Positions 33,700-44,586 of a DNA stretch of 64,000 bases are shown here, piece after piece; positions within the stretch are counted from its first letter, which is position 1, and each line of letters starts with the position of its first letter. The DNA lies in the NCBI GenBank assembly GCA_946811695.1, contig OX328125.1, positions 98,411,210 through 98,475,209 of the forward strand, read 5' to 3'. The DNA comes from Gonocerus acuteangulatus. Taxonomy: Eukaryota; Arthropoda; Insecta; Hemiptera; Coreidae. The translations under genes were made by a program, and so were the position numbers. The notes under the pieces are model-generated. The model had not been told where the DNA came from and ran no database searches. It saw only the letters and a program-made list of their open reading frames with translations.

Positions 33700-33865
33700 A
33701 ACCTTTATATATTTCGCGAGAATTTCGCTCCAAAAACCATGTTCCGGTGGACGGATTATGCTGGTTAACGAACTTGACCTTTCAAATTAGACGAAACATT
33801 TTTGTACCAAATTTCATCAAAATCGGACCATTTTTGTGCCAAGGAGAGCGCGGCCAGACAAATAT
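33700..33865 (+). repeat. Family R2 fragment
   Basis: Contains GGTTAACGAACTTGACCTTT, TTTGTACCAAATTTCATCAA and CAGACAAATATATATA, as in the 38.8-kb copy. It ends at the TA seed, where the nested block begins. Confidence 0.7.
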
Positions 33866-34270
33866 ATATATGGTACTTAATTGCACCGATCTCGAGAGCT
33901 GGCTCCCGTCCAGGTTTACGCTTAGTGATCCAGATCATGAAATGACAACTCAAATGTTATCTCCATTATCAGCTCATTTCTATTGGTTCATCCCTATGGG
34001 CAATTTCATTGGTTGTTCATTCTTTCGTTCTAGTGTTCATTGTTTTGTGTTCATTTGCTGTTAAATTGGCGTTTTTTTTTTTACAATTTCATGTTTCAGT
34101 TCTTAGTGTTTTAGTGTGTGTTGTATTTGTGCTTTTTGTGCGACAACGAATGTGTGTCAGATATTGCGACAACGAAATAGCGATCCTTTCGACGAGAATA
34201 GAGATCCTTTTGAAGTAATGTTAAATTGAATATCAGCTCATTTTCCACCGAAAAACCAGTTATCTATAAT

Positions 34271-34836
34271 GAGTTGGATTAAGTAGAGTTTCGATATAAC
34301 CTTGAGCGAGCGTAGCGAGCGGAAACACATATCAATTATGAAATTAACTTAAGTGCTAATCTATATATATATAAACATCACGTGTCTGTCTGTCTGTCCG
34401 TTTGTCTGGTTGTATGTTTTTTCGTTAAATAAATCCAAACCGTTCGACCGATTTTGACGAAACTTGGCACACAGGTAGATATTGATCCGGGGAGTGTCGT
34501 AGGCTTAGTCAAAAACGTTTACCACCTGTCAGTCTGTATGTTTGTTCCTTATACAAATCCACACTGTTTGGCCGATTTTGACCAAACTTGGCACAAAGGT
34601 AGATCTTGATCGTCTAAGACTACCAGTTTGTGTTATTAGATTTTAAATATTACTTTTTTGTTTTCTAATTTATTTGGGCTTTTCTAGATGCAGAAAGTAG
34701 GTGCAGATCGCACACCGGGTAACAGTTAGTGTTGTATAATTTACAAAATTAGTAGCACTTATGTTAATGCCATAATTGCTATGTGTTTCCGCTCGCTACG
34801 CTACGCTCGCTATCGAAACTCCAGTCAATCCAACTC
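34271..34836. mobile_element. Middle TIR element of the nest
   Basis: The arms 34271-34358 and 34753-34836 are inverted copies: GAGTTGGATTAAGTAGAGTT, GCGAGCGTAGCGAGCGGAAA and ACACAT...GTGCTA on the left, mirrored on the right. Related ends occur at 53115-53260. The spacer between the arms is essentially only the Helitron, so before that insertion this would have been an almost perfect palindrome of about 195 bp. Confidence 0.75.
34360..34729 (+). mobile_element. Non-autonomous Helitron-like element, complete
   Basis: It starts TCTATATATATATAAACATC at 34360, preceded by A. It ends GGGTAACAGTTAG at 34729, followed by T. This fits the TC...CTRR structure and A/T target of Helitrons, with a one-base change from the CTAG end seen in other copies. 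Inside are two diverged units with CGATTTTGAC and AACTTGGCAC words. There is no Rep/helicase ORF; it would need one supplied in trans. Further copies are at 40.9, 44.9, 48.2 and 54.5 kb. Confidence 0.75.
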
Positions 34837-34962
34837 GTTGATAATATTAATGCATGGTCTTGGTGCCGTATATGGTCTTAATAAATGGTAGCCATATTGC
34901 CTGATCCGGATAACTGACTAGGAGCCTGAATGGGAGCCACTTCTCGAGATCGATGCAACTAG

Positions 34963-35041
<79 letters not shown>
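34963..35041. repeat. (TA)n microsatellite
   Basis: TA run with a few C/G interruptions immediately right of the outer inverted-repeat element. Confidence 0.95.
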
Positions 35042-35042
<1 letters not shown>

Positions 35043-35349
35043 ATCCCTGTTACGTGTAGGTAAATTATTCCTCGAGGTAAAGGTGTAGGTAGAGAGACCT
35101 GCAGTGCCGAAGTACTGCGGACATGAAAGGAGCCGACACCACTGCGTCAGTACTGATACTCCCCTAATCCTCTTTCATCTCGCCGCCTTATTCCTCTAAG
35201 CAAATCCTGCAATGTAAAGTATCACCGTTTTTTAGAACGGTTTTCCATTTATCCATAGGAAGAAAAACCGTTTATAACGTCGAACTGATGACGCGCTCCG
35301 GAGATAGCCATGGGAAGTACCCACGTTCAAATCTGTACACACACACACT

Positions 35350-35350
<1 letters not shown>
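35042..35350. other. Unassigned stretch
   Basis: No gene recognised between the two TA tracts. Confidence 0.5.

Positions 35351-35405
<55 letters not shown>
35351..35405. repeat. (TA)n microsatellite
   Basis: Pure TA run preceded by (AC)n. It gives artefactual Tyr-Ile frames. Confidence 0.95.
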
Positions 35406-35408
<3 letters not shown>

Positions 35409-36394
35409 AAACAAGGCACATCATTGAGACCAATTTGTTCCAAAAAGACACCAAAAACAGAATAAGTGTTATGTTTAATTTTATACTTGTGAATAGTTTT
35501 CTTAAAAGTTGTAAGTATCACAGAATAATTTTTTTGAGGGATTTGGGAAGTATATCTGTTATACTATCTATTTTGAAGGAATTTTTCTTTTTGATGTGTC
35601 TTACATAGTTTTAAAATTCACTGATGTATGCCTTACTTTGAAGCCAACTTTCCGCTGCAGCATTAAAAAAAAACAGCGTGATCTACTGTGTTTTGAAAAT
35701 CCTTTTCTTGACCAGTATATAGAGGACATATTGGACTTCTAAAATCAACTGTTATCTCAAAATCGTAAAAACAGTGATGTGTCTTGTTTTGATTCTAGAC
35801 GCCTCATATATATATATATACATATGTAAGAAGCGAGAGAATAGTTGGGATTCGGCCAAGAAACATCAATACGATTTTTTTAAAAAAATCGAAATTCGGT
35901 ATGTTTGGGCTACTCTTTGGTAGCCATCGTCAACAGCTGATGGTCAGCTAAGTTGAGTAGCCAAAACGTCCTGAATGTAGAGATTTGCAAATATCTTTAT
36001 TTTTGTTTTTTTTTTTCGAAGGCTAACTGTATTCTTTGAGCAGATGCTGGAACTACTTGCACAGCGCTGTAAGCGGCTAGCCCCTCTGGGCGACTATTTG
36101 GGTAGGCGATTTTTTAAAATAAACTTAGTAGCGAAAATTCCTTCTTTATTTTTAAATGTTGGTTTGACTATCAATTTAGGGTTCCTGATTCCCCACTCCC
36201 ATTACTTGCGAGGCTTAAAAAAAGGCTGAAAACCCACGATTTTGCTTATAATTTGTTTTAAACATTTTCCCGTTCTACCCCCATCCAATATTAATGTGTC
36301 CCTGTTCCATTTGCCGATAATATGGCAAGCCTACCTAAACATCCATGGTGAGGGAGGGAATTGTTTTGAACGGATCCATATACGAAATAACTCA
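35406..36394. other. Unassigned stretch
   Basis: No gene recognised. A short inverted pair around a poly-T/poly-A segment (CGATTTTTTTAAAAAAATCG, 35872-35891) forms a small hairpin. Confidence 0.5.
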
Positions 36395-36472
36395 ACTTGC
36401 TCAAGACGGGACTCGAACCCGCTTCCTCTTCTTCGGGAATTTGATTCGCTATCCATCCTACCGAGTTTCTCA
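36395..36472 (-). ncRNA. tRNA-like sequence (third SINE head or tRNA pseudogene)
   Basis: On the minus strand: an A-box-like CTCGGTAGGATGGATAGCG, and a good B box CGGGTTCGAGTCCCG at the expected distance. The acceptor ends do not pair convincingly, so this is probably a SINE head or pseudogene. No TSD or tail was found. Confidence 0.5.
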
Positions 36473-36474
36473 CG

Positions 36475-36852
36475 TGTAATGTCCTCCCCGCACAAGCTTG
36501 TACATCCCAAAAATCACCACATATTAGAATATTTATCCCGTTTTCGAGAATGTGTTTAATTGTAGTATTTCCCTATTCAATTATATATTATGCGAGATAA
36601 AATTAGGAAGCAAGCAAGTGTAGTGCAAAGGAAACTGCTGGCATGAGTGTAACATTGTTACATTCCTGGACATGTGCTGTTATTTTTCTCAACTTTCCCT
36701 CACATAGAAGGGAAACTATCCGTGGTGTCTTTATGTAACATTAATTTGCATACACAATTACATTTCACGTCACAATTACTTACGTATCACGTTTTTCATA
36801 CGTTACTTCTATCTGATTATTATTATTATTATGTCTGCTTCTATTAAATAAA
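36475..36852. other. Unassigned stretch
   Basis: Ends in an ATT trinucleotide run (36818-36833). No gene recognised. Confidence 0.5.
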
Positions 36853-37895
36853 GGCCGTCACGCAGGAGCTGCATAACTAAGCACTTTCCTCAGAATTTGG
36901 GTAGTGTAGACTGCTTTCCAGAACAATTTGCTTAAAATATCCTACATAAATAAAATAAAAACATGAATAGTTCTCTTTTAATTTTGTAATGAGTAACTGA
37001 TAAATTATTACTTTGCTTCCAGAGTTATGTTTACACATGGTACCTACTACACTACGTAAGAAATACAAAAAACCTCATATTATCGTATTTTGATCTAACG
37101 CAGGAACCGGATACAGTCCCTCTAGCGCTCCTTGCGGCGCCTTTGTGAACCTACGTCTGGCTGCCTTTTCTATTGAAATATATTACAAAGTAAACCCCCC
37201 TTTCCGATTGACCGATTCAGCTCATTTTTACAACACTTCTTTCTCATGAGTTACCCACGACGTATACCGCGTTTCGTTACAATAAAGCAGAAATTACGAC
37301 CAGTATGAGTATATTAGTAATTTGGGTCCGGAGTAAACCCCCCCTCCTAAAGAACCGATTTAGTTTATTTTTACAACACATATTTACCTGTAGATTACCA
37401 CTACGAATACCGAGTTTCGTCGAAATATACCAAAAATCACGGTTGGTAGTGGCGAATTGGTATTGTGGGTCCGGAGTAAGCCCCCCCCCCTCCTAATGAA
37501 CCGTTTTAGTTTATTTTTACAACACATTTTTACCCGTAGATTACCACTACGAATACCGAGTTTCGTCGAAATATAACAAAAATCACGGCTGGTAGTGGAG
37601 AATTGCTATTGTGGGTCCGAAGTAAACCCCCCCCCCCCCTCCTAATATAACCTATTTAGTTTATTTTCACATCTAACTTTTCTCTCTAGATTACCACTAC
37701 GAATACCAAGTTTCGTTGAAATATTACGGCTTGCTTTGTCAAATTAGTGTTTTGGGTTCGGGGTAAACCCCCCCCCCCCCTTCCGGTGGACCGATTTTGG
37801 TGGTTAACGAACTCGTTCAATCGTTTGCTAATTGAAAGCTATATACCAAGTTTCGTGACGAAAAAACAAAAACTCTGGCCGCTATCGTGTTAACA

Positions 37896-37946
<51 letters not shown>

Positions 37947-38065
37947 TTTAATGGGGGTTATTTTCGGTGTCTACTAGGTAGGATCGATAAAGATTTAAAG
38001 AAATGTTTCAAAAATTCCGTCATGAGTGCAACCTCAATAGCTACTTTCCTTCGTAGGAAAGTGCT
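36853..38065 (+). mobile_element. Family R1, copy a (longest)
   Basis: The left end is GCCGTCACGCAGGAGCTGCA. The right end is the hairpin CTTTCCTTCG-TAGGAAAG followed by TGCT. The order is: left 280-bp block; five degenerate modules of about 143 bp, each with a GTAAACCC-plus-poly-C landmark (37190, 37333, 37477, 37622, 37763); a (TA)n; and a right block with an open frame. Two further copies at 59491 and 60935 have four modules. AGCACTTTCC near the left end mirrors GGAAAGTGCT at the right end. No transposase was found and the class is unknown. A minus-strand 63-codon frame (36877-37068) is open in all three copies. Confidence 0.8.
37899..37943. repeat. (TA)n microsatellite inside R1 copy a
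   Basis: Lies at the same internal position as the TA tracts of copies b and c, with different lengths. Confidence 0.95.
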
Positions 38066-39000
38066 AAAAAAGTCCAAGTCGCAGGCACTGCATCAACTTA
38101 GCAAGGTTCTGTTAATATTCCTAGTGGCACAAGTAAAGGAATAGAAGCAGTTATTTTATTGGTAGGTTTTGTTGATGAAAAATATTAAATCTCAAAGAGA
38201 GGTAAGATTTTAGGAAACAGATTAGGACAGTATTCTATTTACTCAACTTTCTCAACGTTCGCACTCGGAAACTCTGTAACCAATACGTTTCTCATTTTCT
38301 TACCTTGCTTGACAAAAACTCGTTCAAAACAACAAAACTAACTACTTCGAAATTTCAATTGACATCGCCCCATCGAAAATTACTTCCGAACCGTTTGTTT
38401 ACAGAATATAGTAAGCTTTCCAGTGTTTAACATCCACTTACCACGATTTCCCATCCGTTTTTGTGATATTGTAGAAAATACACCTAGATCCGATAACTTT
38501 TCATGTTCATAAATACAATTTTTTTTCTAATCCTTCCTTACCTCCAAATGCAACCAAAATTTAAATATTTTGGTTTTGATGAATGTCAAACATCCAGAAT
38601 CAATCGTTTCTAAATACCCAAGCTGAAAATTATTTTTGAAAAGTAGTTCTATCAATGTTTTTCGTAAACGGTTAGAGATATCGCTTTAAAAATGGTTTCA
38701 GTCGTTTCCGAACGAAGAAACCTTTAAAACGAGTACCCCCAAGCATGTGAACTTGCTCCGGTGGTGGATTCTGCTGGTTAACGAACACGACATTTCAAGT
38801 TAGACAAAGAGATTTTTACCAAATTTCTTTAAAATCTGAGCATTTTTGAGCCGGTGAGAGCGCGAACAGACAAATATATGTATACACGCACAAATTTGAA
38901 CCACCATTATTTTCGTGATATATAGGTTCTGAAACCTTCCTTCTAGGAGGGAGGGACGAACCGAGCGAAAAAGAAAAGGCGTCTCTTCTATCCGTGCTAT
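38066..39000 (+). repeat. Family R2 copy, most complete
   Basis: Begins directly after R1 copy a. It includes GGAATAGAAGCAGTTAT, TCTCATTTTCTTACCTTG, CATCGAAAATTAC, CCACTTACCACGATTTCCC, GGTTAACGAACACGAC, a short TA seed with ACGCACAAATTTGA, and the closing GAGGGAGGGACGA block. No coding capacity seen. Confidence 0.65.
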
Positions 39001-39650
39001 ACCGTCCTAAAACTCTGAGCCAATAGCGTTAAGATATTATTACCAGATATAGCGTTAAGATATTATTATTAGATATTAATTACCTATTAAAAATAACAAC
39101 TATTTATTTAGGTAGGTAGATATGTATATTCTTCGGATAAATCAATTATTTACATGAAGAATGTACTTTGTTGTGCAGCTCCTGCATCTTGGTGTTTGGA
39201 CAATGGAAATATTTAAACGATATTTCGTTATTGCTTTATAAAAATGTAACTACTTCTATGATGTTATTCCTGCTTTGAAACTTCTTTATCAAGCAGGAGT
39301 ATTGCTTAATTCTGCTTATTATCATTAATAAAAGTAAGAAATGATAATGAATGATAAGAAAGAGAATCAAGCCGCAGAGCCAACAAGGTGCCACCACAAA
39401 TATTGTGGTGAGAAGGACTGGTTGCGGTGGAGCTAACAATATATTGTTTGAATTGGCTGCCCCATTTATGTTTTATTTTTCTTATATCGCATGTTATAAT
39501 AATAATGTTATTCATTATCTGTTATTAGATTATAAATCTTATGTTTATGTTACGGTTGTAGAAAAGGATACTGGAAATGGTATCATGGAAATAACAATTA
39601 ATGGTTAGGCCTAGAAGCCGCTGGAAAGACGAGATAGTGAGATATAGTCC
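39001..39650. other. Unassigned stretch
   Basis: TGTGCAGCTCCTGCAT at 39173-39188 resembles the reversed R1 left end (ATGCAGGAGCTGCA), perhaps a relic. Overlapping short frames on both strands (39236-39608) are unrecognised. Confidence 0.4.
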
Positions 39651-39755
39651 TGTCAAAAGCAAAAGAACAAGGTATGCGCACGCGCTGCATTCAGCCCGTG
39701 TGCGGGAGGCCTAGCTCCCCTCAGGCCACGCCCCTTCCGGTTCTTTTGTTTGCGG
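39651..39755. mobile_element. 105-bp GC-rich MITE, copy 2 (reverse)
   Basis: The reverse complement starts CCGCAAACAAAAGAACCGGA and keeps GGGGCGTGGCC and GAATGCAGCGCGTGCGC from copy 1. Same length, 105 bp. Confidence 0.8.
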
Positions 39756-40456
39756 ACGGATTAGAAGCACGAAGGAAGGACACAGTTCGCAAGGACAAGA
39801 CCACAATTACCTGAAAAGCCCGGGAGTCAGTAAGTAGGTTAGTAAGATCTTAAGTATTAACCCTAAAATGCACAAGGGAGGGATGTTGAAGCCCCCCTCG
39901 TGCTCTTATTTTAATGATATCCTTCTTTTAATATTTTCTTTATTATTTTCTATGTAATAACCTTTTTTGTTATCCTCGTTACTGCCATAATTATGTTGAT
40001 AATTTGTCGTATTTTCTGGGGTTTTGGATACTTATAAATATGGGTCTATATTTTAGCTTATATATGAATTGTTGTTGTTGAAATTATCTTTAGAGAGAAA
40101 ATTAAACATTGCCAAGTTTAAGAATATACCTAGTTGAGGAAAGCGATATTTTAGTAACTGGATATAAGTATTTTGTTGTTGTTTTTGAAGGTCAGTTGAA
40201 GTGTCTTTACTGTTCTTAGTAAGTAACTAATAGGTCTTCTAAGTAATGAACTTGGACTGTTTCTTTTGGGGGGGGGAAGAACTTGGCCTCTATTTCACAT
40301 TTATGTTTTTTTGGGGGATCTCATTACTTTTTTCTAAGTATTAATTAAATTTTAGTTGCCGCATACCTACTGGCTTTTGTACTTCATATAAAACCGGGGT
40401 CTTTGGATTCTGCATAAAGTTCTCCTTACTGCTTGATATTTGATACCAATAAGTAG
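39756..40456. other. Unassigned stretch
   Basis: AT-rich. It contains a G-run (40268-40276). No gene recognised before the ORF at 40457. Confidence 0.5.
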
Positions 40457-40819
40457 CATACCTATCTACATATAATCACTAGACTAGAAAAGTTAGATGC
40501 TCTTCCAGATGACAGTACTCTAGAGGACAACTTGATTGCTCTCTTAACTAAACTATTACACTGTAAAACACAGGAACCTTATCCCGAGGATAAAGATCAC
40601 AATAGGGAAAGTGTAGAAGGCCTTCAAGAAAAATATAAGAACAAAGACGATACGTTTTGGGTTTGTGATCCTAAACTTCGTAATTTAGATGACTCGACTT
40701 TGAAAAACTTAGTATCTGCTTTCAAGTATATCATGCAGTTAACTCCTACGACTTTATTTACAACATTTAAGAAAGAAGTCACACCTGTTGTTGTTAAGAT
40801 GCGTCGAAATGTTTCTTAA
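40457..40819 (+). CDS. Unidentified ORF, possible exon fragment
   Basis: The frame is open for 121 codons from the stop before 40457 to TAA at 40817-40819, without an ATG near its start, so it is an exon or a fragment if it is coding. The protein is hydrophilic and charged, unlike the Phe/Tyr-rich shadows around it: TRLEKLDALPDDSTLEDNLI early, then EPYPEDKDHNRESVEGLQ, DDTFWVCDPKLRN and TPTTLFTTFKKEV. I recognise no domain, signal peptide or membrane segment. The last codons and the stop lie in a repeat (about 40806-40925) that recurs at 41190-41305, so the original 3' end was probably replaced. A possible splice acceptor, CCAATAAG, sits just upstream. It could be a decayed gene or transposon protein. 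Confidence 0.35.
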   Translation, partial: HTYLHIITRLEKLDALPDDSTLEDNLIALLTKLLHCKTQEPYPEDKDHNRESVEGLQEKYKNKDDTFWVCDPKLRNLDDSTLKNLVSAFKYIMQLTPTTLFTTFKKEVTPVVVKMRRNVS

Positions 40820-41310
40820 ATCATCAAATATAGGTTCTCCTTGCCAAGACGATTCATTTGATACCCCACATGATGGGTTTCAGAAGGAATGATGGCTTTC
40901 CGATGGATCAAAAAGTACAAAACGTCATAGGTAATATGAAACTCCCGTATCAAGACCTACCTGTGTGCCAAGTTTGGTCAAAATAGGCCATACGGTGTGG
41001 ACTTGTATAATGAACAAACAGACAGACAGACAGCTGATTGGCGATTTTGACCTAGCCTATGCCACTTCCCGGATCAAGACCTACCTGTTTGCCAAGTTTT
41101 GTCAAAATCGGCCAAACGGTTTATTTGTATAAGGAACAAACACACAGACAGACAGATGGCATAAGATTTTGACCAAGCCTATCTGCTTCTAAGCGTTTCT
41201 TAAAACATCAAATATAGGTTCTTCATACCGAGACGATTCATTTGATACCCCACATCATGGGTTTCGGACGGAATGATGGGTTTCCGAAGGAAGTACAAAA
41301 CTGGCACGCC
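40806..41310 (-). mobile_element. Helitron-type units between two repeat copies
   Basis: At 40930-41175 two units carry CAAGACCTACCTG, GCCAAGTTTGGTCAAAAT and CAGACAGACAG, as in the Helitron copies at 44.9 and 54.5 kb. They are flanked by two copies of a block with ATCAAATATAGGTTCT and CATTTGATACCCCACAT (40817-40905 and 41203-41285). No terminal TC or CTAG was found, so this copy is rearranged. Confidence 0.55.
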
Positions 41311-42738
41311 CCCACCCCGGAAACGGAGTCAGGATTTTTCGATTTTTTCCTTTCATAACACCCTCATATCTATCATCCTGCAAAATTTCAAGACTCTAGC
41401 ATCATGGGAAGTGCCTAATAATTTTGATGAGTGAGTGAGTCCTATAAATCCCGATTTTCGATCGCTTATATCTCAGAAACTATTCGATGTAGAATTATAA
41501 AAATTTCTAGTTTTGCTCAGATCTAGTATAATACCTGTGTAAAATTTCATAACTTTATCTTTAACTGGTAGAAAGTTATGAGAGGGTAAATATCGGCTCT
41601 AAGACCTCCTGTAATATACACACAGTATGCTTAGGCCGGAACTTGGCCTGGCGCACTACCGTGCGTGTAGATATGATTTTTTTTATTACAAAATTATTAG
41701 CTTCAGACAATCTCCATACAAATAAAATTATAAATATTTAAATATTCTAGTTAAAAAAAGTATTTTACATTAAAATACACTATATTTGATAAATTTATCA
41801 AGATATTTTGGAAAATAAATTCCCTAAATATGGGAAGATTATTCATAATAATTTTTCGAAAGAACACATAAAAAAACATTAATATAATTATTATATAAGT
41901 TTTACAATTAAATTATCAATTAAAAAGGTCACAAATATGAGAAATTCAAAAGGTATTATAGATAGATAAACGGTGTTTGGACGTCTTATGGACATCGGAA
42001 TCCATTGTAAACCTCCTCAGGCAAAACTGACGGCAATAACATCCGTAACTCCGTAAATGACTATGCCAGAAAAAATAACACCGATTCTTTTAGGCCTAAT
42101 TTTACAGCAAACTGGACACCATTCAGAGGTTGAAAGACTCCTTTCCAATTTGTCCGTTTCACGGCTGGCTTCATATTTGGCGGCAAAACTAGGAGCGGCA
42201 ATTTGAGGTTAAATCCGAAATGACTACGCGATAGGGGCCAAGGTTGAACGCCTAGGCACGCGGGTGCCTTTGTAACCAGCCCGTTACCTCTCGCATCCGA
42301 CACGGAGCTAGTGAATAGATTGGCTCCATTGTCAGCTGGTCTTCTCTTAAACGCAACTTATTGTGTCTTCCTAAACAAGCTGCCGTTCGATCCGCAGCCA
42401 AATTATAGTCCCTCCTGAGAAGGTAATTATGACGGAATTAGGGACTTTGCAAGGGCTAAATCTATTGTCACGTTCCGTCTTGTTCAAACACATGACTCGA
42501 GAGGTTCAACGGCATATTCTTCTGCTGCAACGCTGAGACTTACGTTCCTCCTCAATTGATCAAAGGAATACTGTTTGGTAATTAGCCTTACTTAATACAT
42601 AATGAACTGTTTTCCATGAACCAGTTTAACGGTGCCAAATCTCGTAAGTGAACTACTCAAAATGCTGGTCAAAAGGCATGCTAACTTGAAGGGTATAAGC
42701 TTCAAGAACGAATATGCTCCAGAACAAGAAGTTCCAAA
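41311..42738. other. Unassigned stretch
   Basis: 41330-41640 has the texture of a transposon terminus (TATATCTCAGAAACTATTCG, AAAATTTCATAACTTTATC) but matches nothing else here. The rest is unassigned. The 80-codon minus frame at 42061-42303 is not recognised. Confidence 0.4.
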
Positions 42739-43690
42739 TTTGTTGACTCCTACAGACTTGAACCAACCAGTCTCGGCTGCAACCTAGAGGACTTTCTATT
42801 TTTACCTGGAGGACTTCTAAGCATCCCCAGATGTAAAGCTATAGGCATACTTCAGAATCCACCTTTCAGATTACATTGAAGTTCCGGCCGTGAAGCTTTG
42901 GATGTATAATTCTTGTATAGTAGAACATGTTAGATTCTTCAATATTCCGACGAAGCTCCATACTTGAAATTAATTTAAATTTCAACGTCCATTATTAACT
43001 AAGAATTTTAGGTCGGGTTATCTATAGGTTACCACCCTTTTCTAGCCAGGATAGGGCTGATGCCTTTTACAATAATTGTCCAGCCATGTTGCAAAGCCCA
43101 TAAAAGACTTGCCGCAGAAAACCGATGGTTGTTTACTGCAACAAAGTTTTAGATTAAAGGTTTGAACTTCGTGGCAACATCAGCGTTTTAGCCTTGAAGC
43201 TGTAAATTATTTTCGAAGGTCGAGATGTATTGGCTTTGATAGAGCCCCAGCTTTCAAGCTTTTGATATAAAACTCTTGTAGCTTTAGAGTTGATGTTTGA
43301 ACTTCATTGAAAAGTCAAAGTTTCAGTTATGAAGCCAAGGCTTTACAAACGTTTAGAAGGTCGGGATTTGTTGACTCAAATAAAGTACTTGCCTAATAAC
43401 CTTTGCTGTATAACAAATGGAGCAAAAGTTCGATGTTTTCGAACGCAGTTTTGGATTTGGTGTTTGAAATTTGAAGCCATATACGCTTAGAAGTCGAGAG
43501 ATTTGTTCACTCTGATGAAGCATTAAGCTATGAAAGACTTATAGCAGAAGTTTAATCCTTAAAAACTGTGTCGACGTCCTAGATGTGGGGTTTGAACGTC
43601 AGGAATACACCAAAGTTCCAGCCTTTAGGTGTTGGCTATATACGCCGCGTGAAGTGGCAGTTTTGTTGACTCCGATAAAGCTAAAGGTTT
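42739..43690. repeat. Highly degenerate tandem array
   Basis: TTGTTGACTCCGATAAAGC-like words recur near 42739, 43229, 43368, 43503 and 43663. Between them are variants of TTTGAACTTC, GAAGCC and TTCAAGC. Spacing of the later units is about 135-160 bp. Individual units are too diverged to align base by base. Confidence 0.5.
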
Positions 43691-44550
43691 GGAGGCGGAA
43701 ATCCGAAATTCCACCTTCGGCTACCCGAAAAAATTGTAGATTCGAGCCTCAAACGTGAGCACAACAAAAACGCCCAATCTTGAAGTCTTGATTCCGTATG
43801 TCCTAGTGGAAGTTCGAATTGAGATTCTCCCACATACGAGCACCCATTAGAGTTAATGTCCACATATAACCTCAAAAATTGTATATATGTGTATATGTTC
43901 CATCGCTTACCACACAATGAATCATAACTAATTGTGATAAGATGTGCATACCATGTACCATACACCAGAGAAAACATTACAACAGGTATATTAGTTGACA
44001 AAACTTGCACCATTAGTGTTGGGTTAATGCTTGGACCTACCAAACTGCCGTTGAATACTAAACCTCTCCTCCCAAGGTAGAACTAACTAAAAATCCTAAA
44101 GGATTGCAGAAAAGTCTTCCCCAGACTTGTAGAGCTAATTCCTGAAGAAGTTCCCCAAGAGCCCGGTAATCCGGAATGACGTGTCCCTTCGCCCTAATTC
44201 TCCCACATAAAGGAGATAATCCTTCCAGAATTTGTCCTCCCTTCGGAGATATTCCCCCTATCCCTTCCTTCTCTCCTCTTCGCCGTATCCAGTATGCATG
44301 ACCTAGCCGGGGGGTCGCTTCTGTCATAACACCATCATTTTTCACAACTTAAAAAGATGTCCGTTTAGCCGCTGAATTATTTATAGGCTCCAGTAGCCCA
44401 GGGGGGCAAAACCTCGGTTCTTTACCTAACCGCAGGAATACATCCTTCCTTAGTCAATATAAAAGTTTGGATTGCAGCTTCTCGGAAATAGAGTTTCCCT
44501 ACTTCCCTGTGCGTAAGCAGAACATTTTAGGTTCGCGGTTCAGTGTGTAA
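43691..44550. other. Unassigned stretch
   Basis: Minus-strand frames of 120 codons (43681-44043) and 95 codons (44058-44345) are open but unrecognised. Part of the first overlaps the degenerate array. Confidence 0.4.
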
Positions 44551-44586
44551 TACAGGGTGGTCCAGATAACCGAGGCCACCCTGTAT
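44551..44586. repeat. Short hairpin ATACAGGGTGG / CCACCCTGTAT
   Basis: ATACAGGGTGG and CCACCCTGTAT are inverted around 13 bp. Termini of this type are frequent in insect repeats. It may be two element ends brought together. Confidence 0.6.

Larger units (their letters stand above)
33880..34959. mobile_element. Outer inverted-repeat element of a three-level nest
   Basis: The left arm ATTGCACCGATCTCGAGAGC, then TGGCTCCCGTCCAGG is mirrored by the right arm (34921-34959; reverse-complement GTTGCATCGATCTCGAGAAG, then TGGCTCCCATTCAGG). Weaker similarity extends inward through a GATCC block. TA tracts flank both ends. The interior holds another TIR element and a Helitron. Confidence 0.6.

Noticed and set aside
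43681..44345. Two adjacent minus-strand ORFs of 120 and 95 codons
   Set aside because: No recognisable motif, and the first overlaps a degenerate repeat array. Kept only as unassigned.
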